Notes: generated from the letters alone by a model not told the origin. DNA of 46,121 nt from Parachlamydiales bacterium (GCA_016931275.1 JAFGFA010000016.1:1-46121), one strand, 5' to 3'. Positions 17,295-26,660 are shown, counted from the stretch's first letter. Program-made: numbers and translations.

Positions 17295-17323
17295 TTGCGG
17301 GAAATGTGTTTTTTTTCTACACT
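17295..17323 (+). promoter_or_regulatory. Promoter of the SMI1-like/hprK/ptsI operon
   Basis: TTGCGG (17295-17300) and TACACT (17318-17323) are 17 bases apart, 28 bases before the ATG at 17352. The match to consensus is moderate. Confidence 0.45.
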
Positions 17324-17351
17324 ATTTCTTGCATGTAAATTTTGAGATGGT

Positions 17352-18131
17352 ATGCATTCATCTTTGTATGATTATTATTACCGTTCTAGGGAAATTGAAG
17401 GGGTAAAAGATCCTTTTTATGAGGTTCTTCATATCGATGAAAATAGTGAAATGAGCTGGTATCAATTACAGGAAATTTCCCCAACGTTTCCAAAAGGATG
17501 GTTTGAGCTCACTTCCCTTTCTATTGACGATCGGATCGAATTTTCTTGTGATTATTGGTTCAGCGTTTTTCCCTATGATCCTCTTATTCGAGATACTTTT
17601 CAGCTCTTTTTTCAGCGTTTGGATGGGATATATTTTTTCCTGTCAAAAAATATGCCGGATGATTTTTTTAAGGCTGAAATGGTCTATAGCATGAAAGGAG
17701 GAGCTTTTTTTAGAGGATCGCCGCCTTTGCAGGCTCATGAAAAGGTTCATTTGCCCGTGTCTCTCCCAAAAGACTTTATTTCATTTTTGCAGATCCATAA
17801 TGGATTTGCCAAAGGAAGCGATACAGGAATATTTTCTTTACAAAAATTGGAGAATTTTTATCCGAGCTTCGCAGAACAAATAGCGGCACATCATAAAGAG
17901 CTAGTGTCAGAAAAAGAGGTCGTCAATCCCTATCATCTCTATCCTTTTTATCAAAGCTATCAAAAAAACGATTATCAATGTTTTTATTCTGACTGGTCTG
18001 TGAGCGGAGAAATGGGAAACCTTTTTTTCTCTGGCAATGATGTAACGGTATCTCCTTGGTGGGAAAAGGATAGAATAGAAGGGCTATCTTTTGCGACATT
18101 TTTTGAATGGTTAAAATTTTATCTAGAATAG
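17352..18131 (+). CDS. SMI1/KNR4-like protein (CT338-type)
   Basis: The 259-residue soluble protein has aromatic-rich stretches. Around residues 135-165 the segment LPKDFISFLQIHNGFAKG...TGIFSLQKLENF resembles the SMI1/KNR4 fold core (LPxDYxxFLxxHNG...GI). That fold occurs in many proteins, including immunity proteins of contact-dependent toxins, so it does not define function. The position between comEC and a PTS gene matches CT338 of C. trachomatis as I recall it, which argues for a conserved housekeeping or regulatory role rather than toxin immunity. The hprK start lies 2 bases after its stop. Confidence 0.65.
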   Translation: MHSSLYDYYYRSREIEGVKDPFYEVLHIDENSEMSWYQLQEISPTFPKGWFELTSLSIDDRIEFSCDYWFSVFPYDPLIRDTFQLFFQRLDGIYFFLSKNMPDDFFKAEMVYSMKGGAFFRGSPPLQAHEKVHLPVSLPKDFISFLQIHNGFAKGSDTGIFSLQKLENFYPSFAEQIAAHHKELVSEKEVVNPYHLYPFYQSYQKNDYQCFYSDWSVSGEMGNLFFSGNDVTVSPWWEKDRIEGLSFATFFEWLKFYLE

Positions 18132-18133
18132 CT

Positions 18134-19090
18134 ATGTTTCGTGTGAAAGACTTATACAGTCGATATCAAAAATCTCTGGGGTTAGAGCCTCTTTTAAAAA
18201 AAAGGGGTTTTTTTAAGACGATTCATAAGCCGGAAGTGAAGCTTCCCGGATTATGCCTTGCGGGATATTTGAAAAACTATATTCCGAACAAGATCCTGAT
18301 TTTTGATGTAATGGAGCTCCATTATATGAACGAAATGTCTCCTAAAAAAAGACGCAAAGTTTTCAATGCGATTATTTCTCGTAAGACGCCTATTGTTTTC
18401 CTTTCGGAAAATGGAGAGGCTCCTTTGGAACTGATTACTATCTGCCAAAAAAATAGCGTCGCTCTTTTCCGTTCGAAATTGGATGCTATTTCTTGTGTCA
18501 ATCGACTTCTTCTGATCCTTCACGAAGAATTTTCTTTAGTAGAAACCCTTCATGGCACTTTAGTGGAAGTACATGGTGTCGGAGTGCTTTTGCAAGGAGA
18601 ATCCTCTGTAGGTAAAAGCGAAGCAGCCTTAGGCCTGTTAGAAAGAGGCCATCGGTTGATTTCCGATGATGTAGTACAAGTGCGTCAAAAGGAAGATGGT
18701 TATTTGATCGGATCAGGCCCTTTATTGACCCGTCATATCATGGAAATCCGAGGAATAGGGCTTATTAATGTCGCTCATTTGTTTGGGGCTGTCAGTGTAC
18801 GAAGAGAAAAGAGCATCGATCTTATTATTCAGTTAGAAAAATGGGATGATAAAAAATTCTATGATCGGGTCGGAGTTGAGGAAAAATATAAGAATATTCT
18901 CAATATTTCTGTCCCTTTTCATGTGATGCCTGTCAAGTTGGGAAGGGATGTTATTTTATTGATCGAGACCATTGCTTTGAACCATCGTCTTAAGAGAATG
19001 GGCTTTAATTCTGCCAAGAATTTTAATGTTCGTTTATTGAAAGCGATCGCCAAGAAAAAAAAGGAAGAAGATGCCAGAAATCATCGTTAG
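18134..19090 (+). CDS. hprK: HPr kinase/phosphorylase
   Basis: HprK phosphorylates and dephosphorylates Ser-46 of the phosphocarrier HPr, linking carbon state to gene control. The 318-residue product has the N-terminal domain (1-130), a conserved His (147), the P-loop GESSVGKS (155-162), LISDDV with the Asp pair (178-179) and the HprK signature EIRGIGLIN (214-222). The catalytic residues I can place are intact. ATG 18134 is 2 bases after the previous stop; an in-frame ATG at 18107 would lie inside that gene. It overlaps ptsI by 20 bases, leaving no space for ptsH, so the HPr substrate must be encoded elsewhere. Confidence 0.92.
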   Translation: MFRVKDLYSRYQKSLGLEPLLKKRGFFKTIHKPEVKLPGLCLAGYLKNYIPNKILIFDVMELHYMNEMSPKKRRKVFNAIISRKTPIVFLSENGEAPLELITICQKNSVALFRSKLDAISCVNRLLLILHEEFSLVETLHGTLVEVHGVGVLLQGESSVGKSEAALGLLERGHRLISDDVVQVRQKEDGYLIGSGPLLTRHIMEIRGIGLINVAHLFGAVSVRREKSIDLIIQLEKWDDKKFYDRVGVEEKYKNILNISVPFHVMPVKLGRDVILLIETIALNHRLKRMGFNSAKNFNVRLLKAIAKKKKEEDARNHR

Positions 19091-20828
19091 CGGAATACCA
19101 GTCAGTGAGGGGATAGCGATAGGTTCTCCTTTTTTTGTTCATTCTGAGGAAACTAAGGTTTTAAGAGTTCCTATTACGGAAAATGAGATTGAAGATGAGA
19201 TTAAAAAATATCATCAGGCCTTGGATAAAAGTCGTAATGATTTATTGTTGCTCCAAAAAGAGCTAAAAAAAAATGCTGATCATGAGGTTATTGATATTTT
19301 ATATACCCATATCGCCATGCTGGAAGATCCTTTAATGTTACAAAGCGTAGAAGAAGGGATTCGCTGTAATAAGAAAAATAGTGAAAAGGCCTTGCTTGAT
19401 TTTGTGGACAGCTATAAAAATCGCTTTCAGAAAGATTGTCCGGAAAATCTTGTCTTTCAAGAAAGGATGAAAGATGTTGGAGATGTCTATCAACGTATTT
19501 TGCGTAATTTGCATTTGAACCAGGATTCCATTACTGTGCATCAACCGAACTTCGGAGATATTTTGATTGCGACAGAAATTTCTCCTTCCTATGCGGCAGA
19601 AGCGCAATTAGTCCATCCTGGAGCCTTTGTGACGCAAACAGGCGGAGAAACTTCTCATGCTGCAATTATTGCCAAAGCCGCAGGAATTCCTTATGTGGCC
19701 AAGGTGGATGTCGAGCTGATAGAAAAGCAAAAGATAGAGATGTTAATTGTCGATGCTTTACAGGGAAAGGTGATTCTGAACCCTCAGCTGAAAACTATTC
19801 AGGCTTATTCTCGCTATCAAAAAAAAATTCATACGTATCAAAAGGGACTGTTAGATAAGAAAAACCTTTCTTCCTCGACTAAAGATGGAAAAAAGATAGA
19901 AATCTATGCCAATATCTCTTCTTTAGAAGATCTTGCACTTCTTCAAGATAAAAATGCTGCAGGCATAGGATTGGTTCGATCAGAATATTTGTTTTTTGAT
20001 GAAAAAGAGGATTTCCCGACAGAAGAAAAACAATATGGAGTTTATAAAAAATTAGCTCAAGCTGCAAAAGATTTTCCTTTGACAATTCGTCTATTTGACA
20101 TTGGAGGGGATAAAAGCCATATTTTTTCTTATTTGACAAAAATTCAAAATGAAATTTTTGCCTCTAATTATCATGAAATGAATCCGGTATTAGGTGCACG
20201 GGCTATTCGTTTTTTATTAAAGAATCGAGAAGTATTACGTAGGCAGATCAGAGCTCTTTTGCGTGCGCGCGTTTATGGTAATATTCAGATTCTTTTGCCT
20301 TTAGTGACCGATATAGTAGAAGTGATGCAAATTAAGGAGTGTATTGCTCAAGAAAAAGAGAAATTGTCTCAGGAAGGAAGAACAATACCTCCGGTAGCTC
20401 TTGGTTGTATGGTCGAGGTTCCCTCTATTGCTATTATTAGCGATATTCTTGCTAAAGAGGTGGATTTTCTTTCCGTGGGAACCAATGATCTTACGCAATA
20501 TCTTTTAGCTGCAGATCGCACCAATCCTTATACGAGTCATCTTTATTTTCCGGCTCATCTCAGTGTTTTACGGCTACTACGCTGGGTCATACGTTCTGCC
20601 AGAAGAGAGAAAAAACCCTTGATGCTCTGTGGAGAAATAGCGGCCAATGTACAATTCCTCCCGTTGCTTTTGGGGATGGGGATTGAACGATTTTCTGTGG
20701 CACCGCGTCATATTCCTCAATTACAAGAATCTATTCGATCTATTTCTCTTTTTGATGCAAGAGAAGTGATGAAAAAAGCGTTTTCCTTGCCCGATGTGAC
20801 AAAACTGCAATCGTTTTTAATGTCTTAG
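19071..20828 (+). CDS. ptsI: PTS Enzyme I (phosphoenolpyruvate-protein phosphotransferase)
   Basis: Enzyme I takes phosphate from PEP and passes it to HPr. The 585-residue protein has the N-terminal HPr-binding/phospho-His domain with GGETSHAAIIAKAAGIPYV, whose His is the phosphorylation site, and the PEP-binding TIM barrel with GLVRSEYLF, TIRLFDIGGDK, GARAIRFLL and SVGTNDLTQYLLAADRTN. The conserved cysteine region is MLCGEIA. AAGGAAG lies just before ATG 19071. Chlamydiae lack a full set of sugar permeases, so a regulatory PTS role with HprK is likely. Its stop overlaps the stop of the convergent ybaB by 4 bases. Confidence 0.96.
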   Translation: MPEIIVSGIPVSEGIAIGSPFFVHSEETKVLRVPITENEIEDEIKKYHQALDKSRNDLLLLQKELKKNADHEVIDILYTHIAMLEDPLMLQSVEEGIRCNKKNSEKALLDFVDSYKNRFQKDCPENLVFQERMKDVGDVYQRILRNLHLNQDSITVHQPNFGDILIATEISPSYAAEAQLVHPGAFVTQTGGETSHAAIIAKAAGIPYVAKVDVELIEKQKIEMLIVDALQGKVILNPQLKTIQAYSRYQKKIHTYQKGLLDKKNLSSSTKDGKKIEIYANISSLEDLALLQDKNAAGIGLVRSEYLFFDEKEDFPTEEKQYGVYKKLAQAAKDFPLTIRLFDIGGDKSHIFSYLTKIQNEIFASNYHEMNPVLGARAIRFLLKNREVLRRQIRALLRARVYGNIQILLPLVTDIVEVMQIKECIAQEKEKLSQEGRTIPPVALGCMVEVPSIAIISDILAKEVDFLSVGTNDLTQYLLAADRTNPYTSHLYFPAHLSVLRLLRWVIRSARREKKPLMLCGEIAANVQFLPLLLGMGIERFSVAPRHIPQLQESIRSISLFDAREVMKKAFSLPDVTKLQSFLMS

Positions 20829-21094
20829 AAAGGGAGAGAAAGATTCGAATAAAGATTTTTCTCTAACTGTGCATGAGCATCATTGTAAGCCGCTAGGATC
20901 AAGTCTTCCAATCCTCCAATGTCATTCGGGTCAATGCATTCTTTTTGGATGGAAATTTTTTTCAGCTCTTTTTTACCAGATAAAGTAATAGAAACGGCGC
21001 CTCCTCCCGCGCTTCCTGTTATCTCAGTTTGATCGAGTTTTTCTTGAAGAGTGGAGACTTGTTCGAGCATTTTTTTCATTTTAGACAAACCCAT
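20825..21094 (-). CDS. YbaB/EbfC family nucleoid-associated protein
   Basis: The 89-residue protein starts MGLSKMKKMLEQVSTLQEKLDQTEITGSAGGGAV (in two parts), matching the YbaB pattern of an N-terminal coiled helix, a G-rich turn and VSITLSGKKELKKISI. The C-terminal helix is DLILAAYNDAHAQLEK. YbaB binds DNA as a dimer with 'tweezer' arms and is usually encoded beside dnaX. Here it lies 11 bases downstream of dnaX, as with CT335/CT334. It is slightly short for the family. Confidence 0.9.
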   Translation of the reverse strand: MGLSKMKKMLEQVSTLQEKLDQTEITGSAGGGAVSITLSGKKELKKISIQKECIDPNDIGGLEDLILAAYNDAHAQLEKNLYSNLSLPF

Positions 21095-21105
21095 TCGTAT
21101 CCTCC

Positions 21106-22470
21106 TTAGGGTTTATGTATGATGCCTTCTAATTCTACAGCCGAAAATTGAAGAAGAGTGTCATGATCGTTTTTTTGCGATGTTATGGTTTGAGAGGAAT
21201 GGGAAATAGGATCGAGAGGAGGGGTAGAGGGAGATAAGGAAAAAGGAACTTTTTCCAAGACAATGGAAGGATCAGAGTCAGAGGAGGGAGGCGAAGGGGA
21301 ATTTGTTGAGGGAGCTGTGTTGATTTTGTGCTCTAAGGAAATGAGTCTTTGTGTTAAAGCGGTAGGAGATAGAAGATGTTTTGTTTTGAGTATTTGTAAA
21401 ATGAGCATTTCGACATCGATTTTTTTGTGCAGGCTTTTTGGTAGAGAGACGATGGTTGCCATGATCAATTGCATAATATGAAAACATTGTTCCGGAGTGT
21501 AATAAAACGCTGTTTTGCTATAATTTCTTTTAAGATGGGCAGAAAGTGACAGTTGAGGATGATCTAGTCCCTGCAACAGGATAAATAAAATGGATCGGTA
21601 ATGTTCCAAAAGCTTTTCCGTAAAAAAGAGGAGATCTTTGCCAGCAACGATGATTTTGTCAACAAAAGTAAAACTAAATGTTAGATCATGAATATGAAAA
21701 GCCTCATCAAGTAAAAAGAAAAGATCATGAGGAATGAGGCCGAGAGTATGGATAATCATCTCTTCCGTAATTGTCTCTTCGGTATAACAAAATAGTTGAT
21801 CGAGCAATGATTGTGCATTTCGAAGGCTTCCTTGGGAGAGTTTGGCGATAAGATACAGAGCTTCGGGGGTAAGAGAACGTTGCAAATCTTTTGCTATAAA
21901 AGATAAGTTTTCTATGAGTTGTTGTATAGCGATGGGTTTAAGTTCAAAGTGTTGTGTGCGACTTATAATAGTAGGAGGAATCTTATGCGGTTCGGTCGTT
22001 GCAAAGAAAAACTTAATAGTTTTAGGAGGTTCTTCGAGAGTTTTCAGTAATGCATTAAAGGCCTCTTTCGTTAGCATGTGCACTTCATCAATGATAATGA
22101 TCTTATATTTTCCTGCAGTTGGAGCATAGCCAACCGTTTCATTGATTTGACGGATATCATCGATTCCTCTATTCGAAGCACCATCAATTTCAATAACATC
22201 CAAAGAACTAGAGGAGGTAATTTCCTGACAAGAACGACAGTGATTACAGGGTTCGTTTTCAGACGAAAGATTGGGACAATTTAATGCTTTTGCATATAGA
22301 CGGGCTAAAGTAGTTTTCCCCGTGCCTAATGGCCCTGAAAATAAATAAGCATGAGCGTCTCTATGATATTGAAGAGAATTTTTCAATGTTTGTATAATGG
22401 TTTCTTGTCCAATGACATCCTTAAAAAATTGAGGACGGTATTTACGAGCAATCATCAAATATTTATTCAT
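21106..22470 (-). CDS. dnaX: DNA polymerase III subunit gamma/tau
   Basis: DnaX is the AAA+ subunit of the clamp loader. The 454-residue product has Walker A GPLGTGKTTLARLYAKALNC, a zinc module CPNLSSENEPCNHCRSC, Walker B IIIIDEVHML and a sensor/SRC-like segment ISRTQHFELK. Domain III then leads into a Ser/Pro-rich C-terminal linker (about residues 385-430, SPSPPSSDSDPSIVL). It is shorter than a full tau and lacks an obvious polymerase-binding domain V. Chlamydiae encode more than one dnaX-like gene as I remember, so this could be one of two. It is co-directional with ybaB. Confidence 0.93.
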   Translation of the reverse strand: MNKYLMIARKYRPQFFKDVIGQETIIQTLKNSLQYHRDAHAYLFSGPLGTGKTTLARLYAKALNCPNLSSENEPCNHCRSCQEITSSSSLDVIEIDGASNRGIDDIRQINETVGYAPTAGKYKIIIIDEVHMLTKEAFNALLKTLEEPPKTIKFFFATTEPHKIPPTIISRTQHFELKPIAIQQLIENLSFIAKDLQRSLTPEALYLIAKLSQGSLRNAQSLLDQLFCYTEETITEEMIIHTLGLIPHDLFFLLDEAFHIHDLTFSFTFVDKIIVAGKDLLFFTEKLLEHYRSILFILLQGLDHPQLSLSAHLKRNYSKTAFYYTPEQCFHIMQLIMATIVSLPKSLHKKIDVEMLILQILKTKHLLSPTALTQRLISLEHKINTAPSTNSPSPPSSDSDPSIVLEKVPFSLSPSTPPLDPISHSSQTITSQKNDHDTLLQFSAVELEGIIHKP

Positions 22471-22578
22471 AAAAAACGGAAAATATCTTCTTTATTTTGG
22501 AGGATATTCAATGAAAGGTTAAATTAGAAGGTAATTTTTTTCTATAATAAAATTATGATTAAAAATATTATAAAACTA

Positions 22579-22617
22579 AGAGATAGAGCAATCTCTAAAG
22601 ACTTGAGGAAAATCAAG
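22579..22617 (+). other. Two tandem hairpins in the pgpH leader
   Basis: AGAGAT-AGAGCA-ATCTCT (22579-22596) and CTTGA-GGAAAA-TCAAG (22602-22617) are perfect stems of 6 and 5 bases. They lie between a TATAAT box at 22543-22548 and the ATG at 22660. No known riboswitch class is recognised, and the stems are short. Confidence 0.35.
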
Positions 22618-22659
22618 AGAGTTAGTCGTAGTATGAGATGTAACTAGGAAAACGCCAAG

Positions 22660-24798
22660 ATGGATAAAAACAGCAAAGAAGAAAGCAAACGATTATCAAT
22701 GAGTCTTTTTTTTCAACGAGACGTGGTGATGAGATTGCTTATAGGTCTTATTTGTTGGCTAGGATTATTTTTATTTTTGCATTTTCGGGAAGTGCGTTAC
22801 AAAATGCTCGATTTGCATGCAACGAGCGGTCAGTATATTATTGCCAATGTAGATTTTGAATTTCCCGATGAAAATCAAACAGTTATTTTTAAACAGCAAG
22901 TTTTAAAAGATATTGGCATAATTTATGTGGTGGACGGAGCGCAACTTCGTCAGGTAAGTTATGAATTTGAACACTATATTTTACAAGGGCAAGAGTGGAA
23001 GACGCTTCTTCCTTTTTCTTCTTATGAAGAATTATATAAGACCGCAGATGCTCTGGAAAATCTTTTAGTTCAAACGCATTTTACGGATGCTCGAACTATT
23101 CAGACGATGAAAGACTTAAATATTTCCGTCGCAAATTACTTGGTTTTAACAAAAATCAATCATCAACAAACGATGATGTTAGATTTAGATTATTGGAAAC
23201 AAGTTCCGGAGCAATCTTTTCATAAAAGTTTGAGAGAAATCTTGCCTAAAATTAAAGATGAAGTGATTGATTTTGTCCTTACCTTTTATGAAAAAAATCC
23301 TTGGTCTCTTGTCCGAGATACGGAAATAGAGCTTTCTGTGAAAAAGTTGATAGAGCAAAATATTCCTCAAAAATTTAAGCGTGTTTCAGCCGGTGAGGTT
23401 ATCATTAAACCGGGAGAGAAAATCACACCTCATTATGTTGGGATGATGCAGGCAATGAAAAAAGCTTTGGAGCAGCAAAGAAAGCTTTGGTCTCCTTTGA
23501 CAATATTAGGGAATATGTTGATGGCCTTTATCTTTGTGATGTTAAGTGCCTTATATCTGTATATCGATCAGAGGGATGTGCTTCGTTCTTCCCAAAAGCT
23601 TTCCTTGATAGTTTGTGTGGTTCTTTTGACTCTGGCCTTTGCAAAAATTACGGAATTTATTCTTCTCAATAGCGGGACAAATCTTTTAGATGTTATCCAA
23701 TATCCACTGATAGTGCCTTTCGCAGCAATTTTGATTAGCATTCTTTTAAATTCTCGCATAGCTCTTTATTCCTCTCTACTTTTGTCGATTATTCTCGCGA
23801 TAGCATTGGCCTTTGATCATAATCGGTTTTTAGTCGTGAATTTAGCAGCGTCTTTGATCGTGATCATTTCTTCTCAATCTCTTCGTAAAAGAAAAGAGGT
23901 TTTCATCGTTTGCGGGAAATGTTTTATCGGAGTGATTCCTCTCATTCTCTCTTTTAATTTTTTATCTCATCATATATGGAATACGGGAGTATCCCTTGAT
24001 ATGGGGGCTGCTTTTGGCTTTATGTTGGTTACCGCGATTTTGACTATGGGTTTATTGCCGATTTTGGAGTCCTTGTTTAATGTCCTGACAGATATCACTT
24101 TGATGGAATATATGGATCCTAATAATGAACTTTTACGTCGGCTTACTCTCGAAATTCCAGGAACATATCAGCATTCTTTGGTTTTAGGGAATCTAGCAGA
24201 AGCAGCGGCTCAATCTATCGGTGCCAATAGTTTGCTATGTCGTGTCGCTACTTTATATCATGATATTGGGAAATTAAATAATGCCCATTATTTTACCGAA
24301 AATCAACAGATCGGTGTGAATATTCATCAATTGCTGACGCCAGCAGAGTCTGCGCAAATCATTATCTCTCACATTCAAGATGGGGTGAATTTAGCAAAAA
24401 AATATCGATTGCCTCAGCCTTTTATTGATATTATTAAAGAGCATCACGGTACGACTCTTGTCTATTATTTTTATTGCAAGGAATTGGAATTAAAGGGAGG
24501 TCGGGTGGAAGAAGTAGATGAAAGTCAATTTCGTTATCCCGGGCCCAAGCCTCAGTCTAAAGAATCTGCTATTATTATGATCGTCGATGCTGTTGAAGCA
24601 GGATCCCGTTCTTTAGAGTCGATTAGTGAAGAGTCTTTAAAAGAAATGGTCAATAAAATTGTCAAAGATAAGTCCAATGAAGGGCAATTTGATGAAAGCC
24701 CATTAACATTTAATGACTTATCAAAAATCAAAAGTACCGTAATTCGAACGTTGATGGTGACGCACCATGTAAGGGTTCGTTATCCTGAAAAAGCGTAA
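22660..24798 (+). CDS. PgpH-like 7TM-HD membrane phosphodiesterase
   Basis: PgpH/YqfF proteins hydrolyse cyclic di-AMP through a cytosolic HD domain. The 712-residue protein has one N-terminal membrane helix (about 25-42), an extracytoplasmic 7TMR-HDED domain, seven membrane helices (about 285-485) and the HD domain with LRRLTLEIPGTYQHSLVLG and YHDIGKLNNAHYFTENQ (HD at 534-535), followed by IKEHHGTTLV and IVDAVEAGSRS. Motif order and length fit the family. C-di-AMP is known in Chlamydia, so the substrate is plausible. AGGA precedes ATG 22660. It stands alone, divergent from dnaX. Confidence 0.88.
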   Translation: MDKNSKEESKRLSMSLFFQRDVVMRLLIGLICWLGLFLFLHFREVRYKMLDLHATSGQYIIANVDFEFPDENQTVIFKQQVLKDIGIIYVVDGAQLRQVSYEFEHYILQGQEWKTLLPFSSYEELYKTADALENLLVQTHFTDARTIQTMKDLNISVANYLVLTKINHQQTMMLDLDYWKQVPEQSFHKSLREILPKIKDEVIDFVLTFYEKNPWSLVRDTEIELSVKKLIEQNIPQKFKRVSAGEVIIKPGEKITPHYVGMMQAMKKALEQQRKLWSPLTILGNMLMAFIFVMLSALYLYIDQRDVLRSSQKLSLIVCVVLLTLAFAKITEFILLNSGTNLLDVIQYPLIVPFAAILISILLNSRIALYSSLLLSIILAIALAFDHNRFLVVNLAASLIVIISSQSLRKRKEVFIVCGKCFIGVIPLILSFNFLSHHIWNTGVSLDMGAAFGFMLVTAILTMGLLPILESLFNVLTDITLMEYMDPNNELLRRLTLEIPGTYQHSLVLGNLAEAAAQSIGANSLLCRVATLYHDIGKLNNAHYFTENQQIGVNIHQLLTPAESAQIIISHIQDGVNLAKKYRLPQPFIDIIKEHHGTTLVYYFYCKELELKGGRVEEVDESQFRYPGPKPQSKESAIIMIVDAVEAGSRSLESISEESLKEMVNKIVKDKSNEGQFDESPLTFNDLSKIKSTVIRTLMVTHHVRVRYPEKA

Positions 24799-24810
24799 AA
24801 AGGAACCATT

Positions 24811-24845
24811 AGGAAGCTTTTTATATAAAGAGCTCCTTTTTTTAT
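24811..24845 (+). terminator. Terminator between pgpH and pgm
   Basis: AGG(A)AGCT and AGCTCCT form a GC-containing stem with one bulge, enclosing an AT-rich self-complementary loop, followed by a run of at least seven T. It lies just after the pgpH stop, and the complement carries upstream A residues, so it may also serve the convergent pgm. Confidence 0.65.
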
Positions 24846-24902
24846 TTTTTCAGCCAGAGTTTTTTTCAATCCCTTGTGTTTAGCAAATAGATTGACAAGA
24901 AA

Positions 24903-26660
24903 TCAGTGAAGATGGGAACGAACGAGATGATCAAGCATTTCTAGTTCTTGATCAGCCTTTGCTATTCCTTCTTCTATAGATGAAAAATCATGTAAAACGA
25001 CTTCGATGTACACTTTAATTTTCGGTTCTGTCCCTGAAGGCCTGATGGTGATCGTCGAGTCATTATCCAGAGTAAAAGTCAGGACGTTCGAAGGGGGCAG
25101 GGACAGTTTTTGAGTTTCTTTTGTGGAATAATTCGTTGATGTTTGAAGTTGATAATCGGAGAGTGAGATTACGCTAATGTTTCCAAAGTATTGGGGAGGA
25201 TTTTTACGTAAATGGTCAATCATGGTTTGCATTTTTTTCATTTCTTCTTCCCCTTCGGGAAACGATAAAGAGAGGAGTTTTTGCTGATAGATGCCATGTT
25301 TTTTGTAGAGGGCAAACAGATGATCAACAAGAGTTTTATTATTTTTTTTTGCTTGTAAGGCTGCTTCTGCAATCAGGCAACCGCTACTAATGGCATCTTT
25401 ATCCCTTACGAAAGTGTGATGTAAATAACCGCAGGACTCTTCAGCACCAAAAATAAACGTGTGATTATGATTGTGTTCCCATTCGGTAATTTTTTGGGCA
25501 ATATATTTAAAACCGGTCAGAACAGAGAGACATGAGATCTTATAAGACTTCGCGATAGTCTCCATTAATCGAGTTGTGACAATGGATTTAATGCAGGCCG
25601 CGTTGGAAGGAAGTGTTCGGAAGGAGCAAATATGATCTAATAAGATAGCAGCGACTTGATTGCCAGAAAGGATAACAGGTTTGTTTTGGTGCAGCACTAC
25701 AGCACCAATCCTATCGGCATCAGGATCCGTGGCTAGGAAAATATCTCCTTTAGTCTTGAGGAGATCCTCGATTCCCATTTGAAGAGTTTCTTTTTCCTCT
25801 GGATTGGGCTTTGGTGCAAAATCAAAAGAGCCTAGGAGAGGTCTTTGCTTTTCGACAAGATGAATGTTGGAAAAGCCCCAACTGTTGAGGGCCTGAGGCA
25901 TGAGGGTAATGCCAGAACCGTGAAGGTTGGAATAGACAATCTTTAAGGAAGGTCCTGTTTTATGATTGTCATTCGGGATTAGAGCTGTTTCTGAAAGATG
26001 TTCGAGATAGACATGATCAAAGTTTTCATAGATAGGTATAATAAGGGGATTGTCTAAATCAGCTGTTTGAATAGAGGCTAAATCCGTGATCGAAGCGACT
26101 TCTTCAATAATTCCTTGATCATGAGGAGGCAAAATTTGTCCTCCATCAGACCAATACACTTTAAATCCATTATATTGGGGAGGATTGTGGGAGGCTGTAA
26201 TCATGATTCCCGCAGTTGCTTTTTTTTGACGGACAGCAAAAGAGAGATAAGGGACGGGCCTTAGGGATTGACAAAGATAGACCTTGATGTGATTGAAGGC
26301 TAAAACTTGAGCAGTTTCTTGAGCAAAAAGAGAGGAATTATTCCGGTTATCATAGGAAATGACGACACTTGGATGGGTGATACAATGCATTTTTTTGAGA
26401 TAGTTGGCCACCCCTTGGGCAAGACCTCTAATGGTATAAATATTTAAGCGATTGGTGCCGATACCCATAATACCGCGGGCTCCCGCGGTGCCAAATGAGA
26501 GCTTTTGATAAAAGGCGTTTTTTATCTCTTCGGGATTTGTCTCCATAAGATGTATTATTTCTTTTTTCATAGAAGGATTAAAATCTTTTTCTAACCATTC
26601 TAGGAGATTTTTTTGTACGGACGGCGAAAACTTTTGAACAAGAGACTTGATATGATCCAT
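24903..26660 (-). CDS. pgm: Phosphoglucomutase / phosphomannomutase family
   Basis: The enzyme interconverts hexose-1- and hexose-6-phosphates. The 585-residue product has the active-site serine loop TASHNPPQYNGFKVYW, the metal loop ATDPDADRIGAV, the sugar-binding loop GAEESCGYL and the C-terminal phosphate loop IRPSGTEPKIKVY. N-terminal GTAGARGIMGIGTNRLN is typical of the large phosphohexomutase subgroup (PGM2-like). AAGGAG precedes the ATG. In Chlamydia it would feed glycogen metabolism. It is the third gene after the phosphoesterase and YkgJ-like protein in a minus-strand run. Confidence 0.94.
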   Translation of the reverse strand: MDHIKSLVQKFSPSVQKNLLEWLEKDFNPSMKKEIIHLMETNPEEIKNAFYQKLSFGTAGARGIMGIGTNRLNIYTIRGLAQGVANYLKKMHCITHPSVVISYDNRNNSSLFAQETAQVLAFNHIKVYLCQSLRPVPYLSFAVRQKKATAGIMITASHNPPQYNGFKVYWSDGGQILPPHDQGIIEEVASITDLASIQTADLDNPLIIPIYENFDHVYLEHLSETALIPNDNHKTGPSLKIVYSNLHGSGITLMPQALNSWGFSNIHLVEKQRPLLGSFDFAPKPNPEEKETLQMGIEDLLKTKGDIFLATDPDADRIGAVVLHQNKPVILSGNQVAAILLDHICSFRTLPSNAACIKSIVTTRLMETIAKSYKISCLSVLTGFKYIAQKITEWEHNHNHTFIFGAEESCGYLHHTFVRDKDAISSGCLIAEAALQAKKNNKTLVDHLFALYKKHGIYQQKLLSLSFPEGEEEMKKMQTMIDHLRKNPPQYFGNISVISLSDYQLQTSTNYSTKETQKLSLPPSNVLTFTLDNDSTITIRPSGTEPKIKVYIEVVLHDFSSIEEGIAKADQELEMLDHLVRSHLH

